Shown: positions 1 through 7,119 of the stretch, piece after piece | Numbering within the stretch: the first letter of the stretch is position 1 | Layout of the letters: every line of letters begins with the position of its first letter | Origin: Spirosomataceae bacterium | GTDB taxonomy: Bacteria > Bacteroidota > Bacteroidia > Cytophagales > Spirosomataceae | Direction: 5' to 3' | Assembly (NCBI GenBank): GCA_030731175.1 | Contig: JANQUM010000072.1 | Location: forward strand, 1-10,221 | DNA: 10,221 nt | Program-made: the position numbers and the translations under genes | Notes under the pieces: generated by a model | What the model was told of the DNA's origin: nothing | Seen by the model: only the letters and a program-made list of their open reading frames with translations | Databases searched by the model: none

Positions 1-1042
1 ACAGCTCAATCGTCAACCTCGCCGTAAAAATACCTTCTTTTTCTTCCACGCTCAACGTATGTTTTTCGGGATAAATCAGATTCAAACGGCGTTGTACATT
101 TAGCAAGCCAATGCCTTTTTGTTCGGTTTCGGTACTTTTAGTAATGGCGTTTTTGACTTCGTAGAAACATTGATTTCCTTCAAAACGTAAGTTCAACGAA
201 ATTTTACCGTTTTCACCGCTTGTTACTCCGTGTTTAAATGCGTTTTCGAGAAAAGTGATGAAAATAAAAGGTGCAATACGAACTCGCTGATAATCGCCAC
301 TTATATCAAATTGAACGACGAAATCATCCTCCAATCGCATTTTTTCTAATTCAATATAATTTTTAATGTATTCTATTTCCTTTTCGACGGGTACTTTTTC
401 CTGATTTGATTCGTAAATCATATACCGCATCATCTGCGAAAGTTTAGCAATAATATCAGGCGTTTTCGGCGACTGCGAATGGGCTAAATAGTATAAATTA
501 TTTAACGTATTAAACAAGAAGTGCGGGTTAATTTGCTCTTTCAGAAACCGTAATTCGGTGGCGAGTTTTTCGTTTTCAATTTCCTGCCGACGTGCTTGTA
601 AATCAAACCACTCATTGGCAAAGCGGAGCATCGCCACAAAACCCACTACCAAAATCACATTGAGCGTATGTTGAATAATGAAACCTGCCCGAAAGAAGAA
701 ATCGTAACGACCGAGGGTTGCTACGGACTCGTAAATACTGTATTTGACATACAATTGAAATGGCACAACGAGGCAAAGAATGGCGGTAATTTCAACAAAA
801 TACAGAACCCCTTTTTGGTGTTTTAAAAAACGGGGAAGCAATATGAAATAATTGAAGTAACTGATACCCGCCAAACTCACCGCCTGAAACAAGGCATCTG
901 TAAACGCACGTCCATAATTTGGTGCTTCGCGATTTCCTCTTCCAAAAGAGATTTGATAAAAGAAAAATGAAAAATACAGACACCAAAAAAGTAAGTGTAC
1001 GAGTAAAATTCTGTTGCGTCTGAAATACGATTGCACTGCCAT
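1..1042 (-). CDS. LytS/YehU-family sensor histidine kinase (3' end off left edge)
   Basis: Membrane sensor kinase that would phosphorylate a LytTR-type response regulator. Reading the minus strand from ATG at 1042 gives 347 residues to the window edge without a stop. Residues 1-140 are hydrophobic, with likely membrane segments near 12-32, 47-70, 80-98 and 118-138. A short coiled linker (about 145-168) follows. The phospho-acceptor block is EQINPHFLFNTLNNLYYLAH (169-188), with His174, the hallmark of the His_kinase family PF06580. The ATP-binding part shows the N-box ENAFKHG (266-272) and the glycine box GIGLLNVQRRL (310-320). Usual length is about 340-360, so only a few residues should be missing. 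The frame stays open about 24 codons upstream of this ATG and reads protein-like, but contains no ATG, GTG or TTG, so 1042 is the best start. The partner regulator is expected just left of the window (inference). The signal sensed is unknown. Confidence 0.93.
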   Translation of the reverse strand, partial: MAVQSYFRRNRILLVHLLFWCLYFSFFFYQISFGRGNREAPNYGRAFTDALFQAVSLAGISYFNYFILLPRFLKHQKGVLYFVEITAILCLVVPFQLYVKYSIYESVATLGRYDFFFRAGFIIQHTLNVILVVGFVAMLRFANEWFDLQARRQEIENEKLATELRFLKEQINPHFLFNTLNNLYYLAHSQSPKTPDIIAKLSQMMRYMIYESNQEKVPVEKEIEYIKNYIELEKMRLEDDFVVQFDISGDYQRVRIAPFIFITFLENAFKHGVTSGENGKISLNLRFEGNQCFYEVKNAITKSTETEQKGIGLLNVQRRLNLIYPEKHTLSVEEKEGIFTARLTIEL

Positions 1043-1305
1043 CGGTTTCTTGAGAAGTTGAACCCAAATGTAGTCAATCTTTCTCCAATCAAAAGTCGCT
1101 TCTACCGCTTGTCAAGCCTTCGAAGACTTATTTTCGACGCATCCGCACGAATCTTCGATACTTTACGGAATTTATCCGATACCTCCCAATAAGGCCGAAA
1201 ACAACCCAATCGTCGAGTCGTTTCTGCCAAACGTAGAATACATAAATAAAGTAAATTTTTACCTGCCATATTTGAATCGTCATTTCAATTTAATCAAAGG
1301 GCATT
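1043..1305. promoter_or_regulatory. Divergent intergenic region with 20-21 base periodic motifs
   Basis: This spacer must hold the promoters of both the kinase (leftward) and the outer-membrane protein (rightward). I could not find a convincing Bacteroidota promoter (TTTG, about 20 bases, TAnnTTTG); CATATTTG at 1267-1274 is the nearest match and lacks a -33 partner. From 1133 to about 1216 there are degenerate motifs spaced 20-21 bases: TTCGA at 1133 and 1154, CGATAC at 1156 and 1177, and CCCAAT at 1185 and 1205. Motifs on one face of the helix at two-turn spacing are what a dimeric regulator would bind. That reading is inference. Confidence 0.35.
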
Positions 1306-3843
1306 ATGAAAAATTTACTCGGCTTAGTACTCGCATTACTCTTTACTGTTTCGCAATCTTACGCTCAGGGCGGCCCTCCGGGTGGCGGCAGACCAAGCGG
1401 CGACGGTAACGGGCGACCAACCCGTGATGCTGCCAATCAAGAACTGAATTTAGAAGGAAACCGCCCGCGGGGTAACTCAAAAATCAGCGGCTATATCATT
1501 GATTCTGCGGCGACAGTTGCGGTAGAATACGCAACCATTGCGATGTTAGACAACGATACTAAAAAAGTATTAGACGGCACCATGGCCGACGAAAAAGGAG
1601 CGTTTGATTTTACGAAAGTTGCTCCGGGAAAATATGCGTTTAAAATTACTTTTATTGGTTACAGCGAGTTGATTGTACCGAACGTAAAAGTGGTAAAAGG
1701 CGAGGACGTAGATTTGGGCGTGATAAAACTAGCATTAAGTGCAAATATGCTCAACGAAGTGGAAGTAACGGGCGTAAAGTCGCTGATCGAAGAGCGGGTT
1801 GACCGCCTTGTTTACAACGCCGAAAATGACTTAACTTCTAAAGGCGGCGACGGTGCAGACGTACTTCGTAAAGTGCCAATGCTGACCGTTGATTTTGATG
1901 GAAATGTTTCACTGCGGGGCAACTCAAATATCCGGGTTTTGATAAATAACAAACCTTCTACCATTGTAGCGAGTAGCGTTGCGGATGCCTTAAAAATGAT
2001 ACCCGCAGATTTAATTAAAACAGTAGAGGTAATAACCTCACCGTCAGCCAAATACGACGCCGAAGGCTCAAGCGGAATTATCAATATTATAACTAAAAAA
2101 TCGACAATTCAGGGATATAATTTATCGGTTGATGTCGGAGCTGGCCTTCGCGGCTCAAACCTCGGTGTAAACGGAAATTTGAAAGTCGGAAAACTTGGCT
2201 TTACCCTTGGTGGTTTTGGGCGTTCTTTTTACAATAATGCTTCTACGGTTTTAAATCAAACTACTTTTGGAGCAACCGAAAACTCAACAACTAATCAAAC
2301 CTCTGATGCTAAAGATTTAGGAATCTTCGGGCGGTATAATTTGGGTGTTGATTACGAAATATCAAGTAATGAATACATTACGGGTGGAGTCTCTTTCGGA
2401 ACGCGTAATTTCAACCGAGACCAAGATTTTAGCATCCTGCAATATCGTGGCGACGAGCTACTTTCTAACCTCAACCGCACCGTAGATTCTAAAGACGTTT
2501 CTAATAATGTGGATGTAAATTTAGATTACGTAAAAATCTACAAACCAGGTCAAGAATGGTCGGTATCTACGCAGTACAGCCAAAATAACTTAACGAATAA
2601 TTTTGACGCTTCTATCTTCGATATTAACAACGAATTGCCGTTTCTACAACGCAACCTTAACGACAACGTAAACCGTGAAATCACGTTCCAGACCGATTAC
2701 GTAACACCCATAAAAAAGAACCAGATTTTTGAAGTTGGGGCGAAAAGAATCATGCGTGAAGTAAACTCTAACTTCAGCTATTTAATTGGGCAGAATGGCA
2801 CCTACCAACTTGATTTACGTAATCCCTCGGGACTTTTGAATTACAATCAGAACATTACGGCGGGATATTTATCCTACACATTTGCCACGAAAAACAAGAT
2901 TAATTTCAAGACAGGAGTGCGTTACGAACACACCGAAATTACGGGAATTTCAAACGAAACTGCTCTAGCATTACCGACCTACGGAAACATCGTTCCAAGC
3001 ATCAATATCTCGAAAACATTCAAGGCAACAACGTTGAAACTGGCGTATAACAACCGCATTACACGCCCGGGTTTGCAACAGTTAAACCCAAACTTTAACG
3101 CTTCAAACCCTTACAGTATCACGATAGGAAACCCCAATTTACGTCCCGAAATATCAAACAACGTGGAGTTAAGCGTCAGCAAATCATTTGGACGAAATTA
3201 CGTGAATGCGTCTTTCTTTGGTCGTCAGACTACAAACGCCATTTCACAAATCAGCACGCCTTCTGATACACTGTTCGGAGCAATTATTTCACGGTACGAA
3301 AACGCCGGAACGCAGAAAGCGGCGGGTGTAAACTTATTCGGCAATTTCTTTATTACGCAAAAATGGTCTGTAAACGGCGGTGTTGATTTATTCTACAATT
3401 ACTTAGAAGGCCAAGTGCAAACGCTTGATGGTTTCAAGACCGTCAATAACGACGGAATTGCTTTCAACGGGCGGTTATCGTCGCAAATATCTTTGAATAA
3501 AGGCTGGGGAATACAAGGATTTGCGGGCTTTAGAGGCAATAGCGTAATGCTGCAAGGAATGCGTACCGGAACACCGATGTACTCTATCGGTGTGAGGAAA
3601 GAAACAAAAGACAAAAAGGGAACGGTAGGGCTTGCGGTGGAAAATATCTTTGGTGGAATGCAATTTCAAACCACTATGGATTCCCCGCTTTTCACGCAAC
3701 AAAACACCAATTACATCTACAATCAAAACGTAAAACTTACTTTCTCTTACAAGTTGGGGAATATGAAGTTTATGGAACAAAAGAAGACAAAGTCAGTAAA
3801 GAACTCTGACGTGAAATCTGGTGGAGACGTTAGCGGAAGTTAA
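1306..3843 (+). CDS. TonB-dependent-receptor-like outer membrane beta-barrel protein (PF14905-like)
   Basis: Predicted outer-membrane protein of 845 residues. Residues 1-20 are a Sec signal peptide with likely cleavage at SYA|QG. Next comes a Gly/Pro/Arg-rich linker (21-57), a carboxypeptidase-D-regulatory-like beta-sandwich (about 59-145, with KVAPGKYAFKITFIGYSEL), and a plug-like domain (about 160-265) containing GGDGADVLRKVPMLTVDFDG, SLRGNSNIRVLINNKPS and the plug-closing SSGIINIITKK. The rest is a long alternating aromatic/hydrophobic barrel with the family's TRPGLQQLNPNF and GNPNLRPEISNNVELS signatures, ending in a last strand NVKLTFSYKLG. A charged, Gly/Ser-rich tail (about 818-845) follows, as is common in this family. 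Length fits the family (about 780-950). Members may export or import substrates or act structurally; none is named by the sequence. It is divergent from a LytS-type kinase, which may control it. ATG at 1306 directly precedes the signal peptide. A strong terminator lies 46 bases after the stop. Confidence 0.92.
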   Translation: MKNLLGLVLALLFTVSQSYAQGGPPGGGRPSGDGNGRPTRDAANQELNLEGNRPRGNSKISGYIIDSAATVAVEYATIAMLDNDTKKVLDGTMADEKGAFDFTKVAPGKYAFKITFIGYSELIVPNVKVVKGEDVDLGVIKLALSANMLNEVEVTGVKSLIEERVDRLVYNAENDLTSKGGDGADVLRKVPMLTVDFDGNVSLRGNSNIRVLINNKPSTIVASSVADALKMIPADLIKTVEVITSPSAKYDAEGSSGIINIITKKSTIQGYNLSVDVGAGLRGSNLGVNGNLKVGKLGFTLGGFGRSFYNNASTVLNQTTFGATENSTTNQTSDAKDLGIFGRYNLGVDYEISSNEYITGGVSFGTRNFNRDQDFSILQYRGDELLSNLNRTVDSKDVSNNVDVNLDYVKIYKPGQEWSVSTQYSQNNLTNNFDASIFDINNELPFLQRNLNDNVNREITFQTDYVTPIKKNQIFEVGAKRIMREVNSNFSYLIGQNGTYQLDLRNPSGLLNYNQNITAGYLSYTFATKNKINFKTGVRYEHTEITGISNETALALPTYGNIVPSINISKTFKATTLKLAYNNRITRPGLQQLNPNFNASNPYSITIGNPNLRPEISNNVELSVSKSFGRNYVNASFFGRQTTNAISQISTPSDTLFGAIISRYENAGTQKAAGVNLFGNFFITQKWSVNGGVDLFYNYLEGQVQTLDGFKTVNNDGIAFNGRLSSQISLNKGWGIQGFAGFRGNSVMLQGMRTGTPMYSIGVRKETKDKKGTVGLAVENIFGGMQFQTTMDSPLFTQQNTNYIYNQNVKLTFSYKLGNMKFMEQKKTKSVKNSDVKSGGDVSGS

Positions 3844-3889
3844 GACTAGGCTTCGAGTAAACGTATTTAAAGTTAAATGGTTAATGAGT

Positions 3890-3924
3890 AAAACGGCATC
3901 CAGATTGGGTGTCGTTTTCTTTTT
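3890..3924 (+). terminator. Rho-independent terminator of the outer-membrane protein gene
   Basis: AAAACGGCATCC (3890-3901) pairs with GGGTGTCGTTTT (3907-3918) over 12 positions, including two G-U pairs, around the loop AGATT. The run CTTTTT follows at 3919-3924. It lies 46 bases after the stop at 3843, on the same strand, so it should end that transcript and separate it from the lipoprotein genes. Confidence 0.85.
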
Positions 3925-3925
3925 A

Positions 3926-4077
3926 AGGCAACACTAAACTAATCAAAAAAAGCATTACAAAACCTTTTTATCGACTGCCTAACTCCTAAAATTAACGATA
4001 ATCAGTCAATTGAAATTACTTATTCTGATCAAGTCAAACCTACCTTTTGATAAAATTTTATAGCCCGAGGCAACACT
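3926..4077. repeat. 10-base direct repeat pair AGGCAACACT
   Basis: AGGCAACACT occurs at 3926-3935 and again at 4068-4077, 142 bases apart. The first copy directly abuts the T-run of the preceding terminator. The second lies 30-63 bases before the candidate starts of the YHYH lipoprotein gene. The A/T-rich DNA between them (which also holds GATAAAATTTTAT near 4049) has no gene and would be the upstream region of the cassette. The pair could be a regulator site, a duplicated leader, or a recombination scar; the sequence alone does not decide. Confidence 0.5.
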
Positions 4078-4140
4078 CAGCAAATAATCTACGTATGTGA
4101 ATGTAATATGAAAACAAATTACATCTTAAAAGTGAAAAAA

Positions 4141-4914
4141 ATGAATTTCAAATTACTCGCTCTTACAGCATTTATTGCATTAGGTTTAGCATCATGCGAC
4201 AAGGGGGACGACCCCATGACAGAAACAGAAGAAGCTACAAACACTACACCTTTAACAGCGTTTGATGAGTTTAACTCCAGTGCAGTAACATTTTCTTATA
4301 ATGGTGACAAAGTTACAATAGAATCAACGGGTATGCCCAACCATACATCGCCGTATTGGGAAGATACGAGTCCGTTATATATTGCACAAACATTTGGTGA
4401 CCATGTTACTCCTGGTTTTATTAGGGAAGGTAGTTTCACAGTTACACTTCCACTCAATCCAGAAAAGGCTTCGACAAGTACAGCTACGGGGTTGGGGGCT
4501 ATTGGAATATCAGTAACTGGCGTACCTATTTTTAATGGTCAAGAAGGACAAAATAGAGCCTTTGACTTACCAACCGCTACCGGGCTTGATTATGCGGGAG
4601 CTCACAATGGTCCCTCAGGATACCATTATCACCTTGAAGCTGCCAACGTACCCGAGAATGATAACAAGGTATTATCCCACGATGACGGAAAATTGGTTGG
4701 TATTATGTCAGATGGTTTTTTACTATATGGCAGAAAAGAAATGAATGGTTCTTACCCTTCTGATTTAGACGCATCAGGAGGGCACAGTAGCGTAACTCAA
4801 CATAGTGACGGCAAAGCATTTTACCACTATCACGTTATCAATCAGTTTTATATCAGTTCCTACATTCTTTTGTTTGGAGGTGATTTACAAGGTACGCCAA
4901 ATTCAATTTTGTAG
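4141..4914 (+). CDS. YHYH-domain lipoprotein
   Basis: Predicted lipid-anchored envelope protein of unknown biochemical role. From ATG 4141 it has 257 residues. MNFKLLALTAFIALGLAS is a compact lipoprotein signal, with the lipobox LAS|C and the lipidated Cys19. An Asp/Glu/Thr-rich tether follows (20-38). An in-frame ATG at 4108 adds 11 residues; I prefer 4141 because it gives a signal of normal length and follows an A-rich leader. The YHYH family (PF14240) is recognised by GPSGYHYHLEA (158-168), GKLVGIMSDGFLLYG (183-197) and GKAFYHYHVINQFY (224-237), so two YHYH motifs frame the DG/YG segment. The paired His and Tyr residues look suited to metal binding, but this is inference. The C-terminus ends naturally at GTPNSIL. 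It is the first gene of a three-lipoprotein cassette, 112 bases before the DUF3500 gene. Confidence 0.88.
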   Translation: MNFKLLALTAFIALGLASCDKGDDPMTETEEATNTTPLTAFDEFNSSAVTFSYNGDKVTIESTGMPNHTSPYWEDTSPLYIAQTFGDHVTPGFIREGSFTVTLPLNPEKASTSTATGLGAIGISVTGVPIFNGQEGQNRAFDLPTATGLDYAGAHNGPSGYHYHLEAANVPENDNKVLSHDDGKLVGIMSDGFLLYGRKEMNGSYPSDLDASGGHSSVTQHSDGKAFYHYHVINQFYISSYILLFGGDLQGTPNSIL

Positions 4915-4939
4915 TAAAACTCCAAATTTCAAAGGAATT

Positions 4940-4961
4940 CTACCTGGCTAATTTCAGGTAG
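4940..4961 (+). other. Intercistronic hairpin without U-tract
   Basis: CTACCTG (4940-4946) and CAGGTAG (4955-4961) form a perfect 7-base-pair stem around an 8-base loop, 25 bases after the YHYH stop and 65 bases before the next start. No T-run follows, so it is not a normal intrinsic terminator. It could be an mRNA processing or 3'-end-protecting element inside a two-gene transcript (inference). Confidence 0.5.
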
Positions 4962-5026
4962 TATCCAACATAGAAAAGCCGCTTTGCAACATAAAAAAAT
5001 AAAACGTTCACAGTTATTATTCTAAA

Positions 5027-6316
5027 ATGAGATCACAAATAAGTTATTTATTAACACTGATGTTAATACTAGCAATTTCAACTTCTTGTAAAGATGAAGC
5101 AATTGCCACTGATGACGACGTATCTACTACGGATTGCACAACGACAGGAACAGTTAATCAATCTACAAATGCTGAAATTGAGACTATGAGGCTCGCGATG
5201 GTAGCATTTAGAAGTTCGCTATCATCTACGCTGCTAAACGAAGGTTCGACTTGCTTAGACAATGAACGGTTTTACTTATGGCACAACACTCCAGCCAATA
5301 ACGGAAACAGGGATGGTATTACTTATGGAGATTTAAATGCTTCACAACTGACAGCGTTTAAAAACATAATGAAATTATTTTTAAGTTCTGGAGGCTATAA
5401 AAAAGTTTATGAAATTACAGAACTATCAGAAGGTTGGTTGAGTAACGTCATGAGTAATGTATGGAGCCCCAGCTATTACTCAATAGATATGTTCGGCGAC
5501 CCCTCAAGCAGTGGTTCGTGGGGTTTTCAGCTTGATGGACACCACTGTGTAGTTAATTTTTTAGTTCACGGAGATAATGTATCGATTGTTCCAGCTTTCT
5601 TAGGTGGTGAGCCAGCGGCTAATACTTATAACGGGGTAGCTTTCGATATTTTTTCCGATGAAAGAGATTTGGCTCTGAACCTATATAAAAGTCTTTCTAC
5701 CACAGAACTTTCTTCAGCCTCCTCAACTTCAACTACCCATTCACTGCAAGTAGGCCCCGCCGATAAGAACGGAGATGTAGACCCATACAGAGGGGCTTAT
5801 GATTATTCCGGCTTCAAAAAAGGACTAAAATATTCTGATATGTCAGCAAGTGCAAAAGCAAATTTAATACTTGTAATGAAAGAGTATGTATATAACTTAT
5901 CTACAACGTTTGCTGATGTATGGTGGGCAGATATAACGGCAAATATAGACGACACTTATTTTGTCTGGATAAATGATACGGGCACTACACCAACTGCAAC
6001 TTCAGAGTTTTATTACAGGATCTATAATCCTTATTTATGGGCAGAATTTAATACTGAAGGTTCAACAGGTGCAAACTCTGCTACAATTCCAGATTATAAT
6101 CATGTGCATACCATTACAAGAATTCCAAATAACCCTACAACTGATAACGGTGGAGATTACGGAATTTTTGCACAAATAATTAATGACAATGGTGTAAAAA
6201 CTTTATACGAGCATTACGCATTAGCTGACCACCATAATAAGAGCATTATGAAATTTGACTATACCGTTAAAGGTTTAGAAAACCTTCATAACCACAGTCA
6301 CAGTCACAGCATGTAA
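5027..6316 (+). CDS. DUF3500 family lipoprotein with His-rich C-terminus
   Basis: Predicted exported lipoprotein of 429 residues; the family (PF12006) has no established function. The N-terminus has a signal peptide and lipobox (ISTS|C, Cys21), then an Asp/Thr-rich tether. Family hallmarks are RFYLWHNTP and DGITYGDLNASQLTAF (about 80-105), and above all WGFQLDGHHCVVNFLVHGDN with SIVPAFLGGEPA (about 165-195), which matches the conserved DUF3500 core. Asp and the double His in LDGHH are candidate ligand or active-site residues. A second conserved part near the C-terminus includes NHVHTITRIPNNP and LYEHYALADHH. The protein ends HNHSHSHSM (421-429), from a tandem CACAGT repeat. ATG at 5027 sits directly before the signal peptide. 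It follows the YHYH gene on the same strand with no clear terminator between, so the two are probably co-transcribed. Base composition is low in G+C compared with the flanking receptor genes. Confidence 0.88.
   Translation: MRSQISYLLTLMLILAISTSCKDEAIATDDDVSTTDCTTTGTVNQSTNAEIETMRLAMVAFRSSLSSTLLNEGSTCLDNERFYLWHNTPANNGNRDGITYGDLNASQLTAFKNIMKLFLSSGGYKKVYEITELSEGWLSNVMSNVWSPSYYSIDMFGDPSSSGSWGFQLDGHHCVVNFLVHGDNVSIVPAFLGGEPAANTYNGVAFDIFSDERDLALNLYKSLSTTELSSASSTSTTHSLQVGPADKNGDVDPYRGAYDYSGFKKGLKYSDMSASAKANLILVMKEYVYNLSTTFADVWWADITANIDDTYFVWINDTGTTPTATSEFYYRIYNPYLWAEFNTEGSTGANSATIPDYNHVHTITRIPNNPTTDNGGDYGIFAQIINDNGVKTLYEHYALADHHNKSIMKFDYTVKGLENLHNHSHSHSM
6293..6310 (+). repeat. In-frame CACAGT hexanucleotide repeat (x3)
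   Basis: Two exact CACAGT units (6293-6304) and a third differing in the last base (CACAGC, 6305-6310) encode (His-Ser)3 at the very end of the DUF3500 protein. Because the unit is six bases, gain or loss of units changes the number of His-Ser pairs without a frameshift. Confidence 0.75.
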
Positions 6317-6342
6317 AGGCTTCGGTAAAAACAATGTAAATG

Positions 6343-6444
6343 AAAAATAGGCATCTGGTTCTAAATTCGGATTCATATCAGAGCTTGTCTGCTTCCGATA
6401 GTTTCATACTAATCCGACATTCAGAATAGGAATCGCCTATTTTT
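6343..6444. repeat. Nested inverted repeats in the DUF3500-MORN spacer
   Basis: AAAAATAGGC (6343-6352) is perfectly complementary in reverse to GCCTATTTTT (6435-6444). Inside lies a second pair, TCGGATT (6367-6373) with AATCCGA (6411-6417). The nesting allows one long folded RNA of about 102 bases. The right arm also belongs to a local hairpin, listed separately, so the two folds would compete. The 170-base spacer (6317-6486) otherwise holds no gene. It could be a structured leader of the MORN gene, a long-armed terminator, or the remains of a small inverted-repeat element. Confidence 0.5.
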
Positions 6445-6447
6445 CTT
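6425..6447 (+). terminator. Possible weak intrinsic terminator after DUF3500 gene
   Basis: AATAGG (6425-6430) pairs with CCTATT (6436-6441) around the loop AATCG, extendable by one G-U and one A-U pair, and is followed by TTTCTT. The stem is short and A/T-rich, so termination would be partial. It lies 40 bases before the MORN-protein start and could set a lower level for that gene. Confidence 0.4.
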
Positions 6448-6486
6448 ATACTAATCAATTCCTTTCTCTAATACCCTTTTCAAAAA

Positions 6487-7119
6487 ATGAAGCATATTAT
6501 TCTACTTGTATTTTCATTAAATATACTGCTCGTAAGCTGTACAGAAAAGAGTAAAACAAAAGTCTCGCAAACTGCTATTTCGGTTAATAGTATATTAGAA
6601 ATACCGAATACCACAGTTGACAAATCAGCTCTGTATTACGATAATAAAATATCACAATGGACACTCAACGACGCCCCATTTTCTGGCTATGCGGTAAGTT
6701 TTTACGAAGATAGTACGTTAAAAGAAAAAGTAGGAATCTTGAATGGAAGAAAAGAAAACCAATCTTTTCTTTGGCACCCTGACGGGCATTTAAGGCAAAT
6801 TGCAAACTACCACGAAGGAAATCTTCATGGGGAGAAAAAAGTGTGGTCAGATGGCAAAAACCATGTTTTACTTTCTCAGTTAAATTATAACGCAGGAAGC
6901 CCGCATGGTGAACAGAAAAAATGGTATCCAACGGGGGAGCTTCACCAAAAAATAAACCTTGACATGGGGCAAGAAAAAGGCATTCAACAAGCATTTAGAG
7001 AAAATGGCGATTTGTATGCTAACTATGAAGCAAAAAATGGCAGAGAATTTGGCCTTAAAAAAGCATCGCTTTGTTACGGATTAAAGGATGAAAAAGTCCA
7101 ACGTTCAAAAAAGAATTAG
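6487..7119 (+). CDS. MORN-repeat (YwqK-like) lipoprotein
   Basis: Predicted lipoprotein of 210 residues. The signal MKHIILLVFSLNILLVS ends in the lipobox LVS|C (Cys18). A Ser/Thr/Lys-rich spacer leads to about five MORN_2-type units of about 22-28 residues (roughly 64-88, 89-116, 117-142, 143-165, 166-190), visible as recurring patterns such as WHPDGHLRQIANYHEGNLHG, WYPTGELHQKINLDMGQEKG and FRENGDLYANYEAKNGREFG. The tail GLKKASLCYGLKDEKVQ (189-205) has a lone Cys196. MORN_2 proteins are often labelled 'YwqK family antitoxin' by similarity, but no toxin is adjacent here and the lipoprotein signal argues for an envelope role, probably a scaffold or binding surface. It is third in the lipoprotein cassette, 170 bases after the DUF3500 gene across a folded spacer, and ends 24 bases before the convergent SDR gene. 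ATG at 6487 begins the signal peptide. Confidence 0.83.
   Translation: MKHIILLVFSLNILLVSCTEKSKTKVSQTAISVNSILEIPNTTVDKSALYYDNKISQWTLNDAPFSGYAVSFYEDSTLKEKVGILNGRKENQSFLWHPDGHLRQIANYHEGNLHGEKKVWSDGKNHVLLSQLNYNAGSPHGEQKKWYPTGELHQKINLDMGQEKGIQQAFRENGDLYANYEAKNGREFGLKKASLCYGLKDEKVQRSKKN

Noticed and set aside
792..1092. Two short minus-strand open frames overlapping the kinase N-terminus
   Set aside because: The third minus-strand frame gives the continuous kinase with all family motifs; the others are out of frame with it.
1267..1274. CATATTTG as a Bacteroidota -7 element for the outer-membrane protein gene
   Set aside because: It differs from TAnnTTTG at the first base and no TTTG lies about 20 bases upstream.
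3475..3780. A 101-codon open frame on the minus strand inside the outer-membrane protein gene
   Set aside because: It is antisense to a clear barrel coding region, has no recognisable domain, and is best explained as a chance opening.
4108..4140. ATG 4108 as the start of the YHYH lipoprotein
   Set aside because: Possible, but it gives an 11-residue extension before an otherwise ideal lipoprotein signal, so it is kept only as an alternative.
4535..4744. A 69-codon plus-strand frame inside the YHYH gene
   Set aside because: It lies wholly within a gene with clear family motifs and shows no signal or domain of its own.
6487..7119. Reading the MORN-repeat protein as an antitoxin because of the common 'YwqK family antitoxin' label
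   Set aside because: It has a clear lipoprotein signal and no toxin-like gene beside it; the label comes only from repeat similarity.
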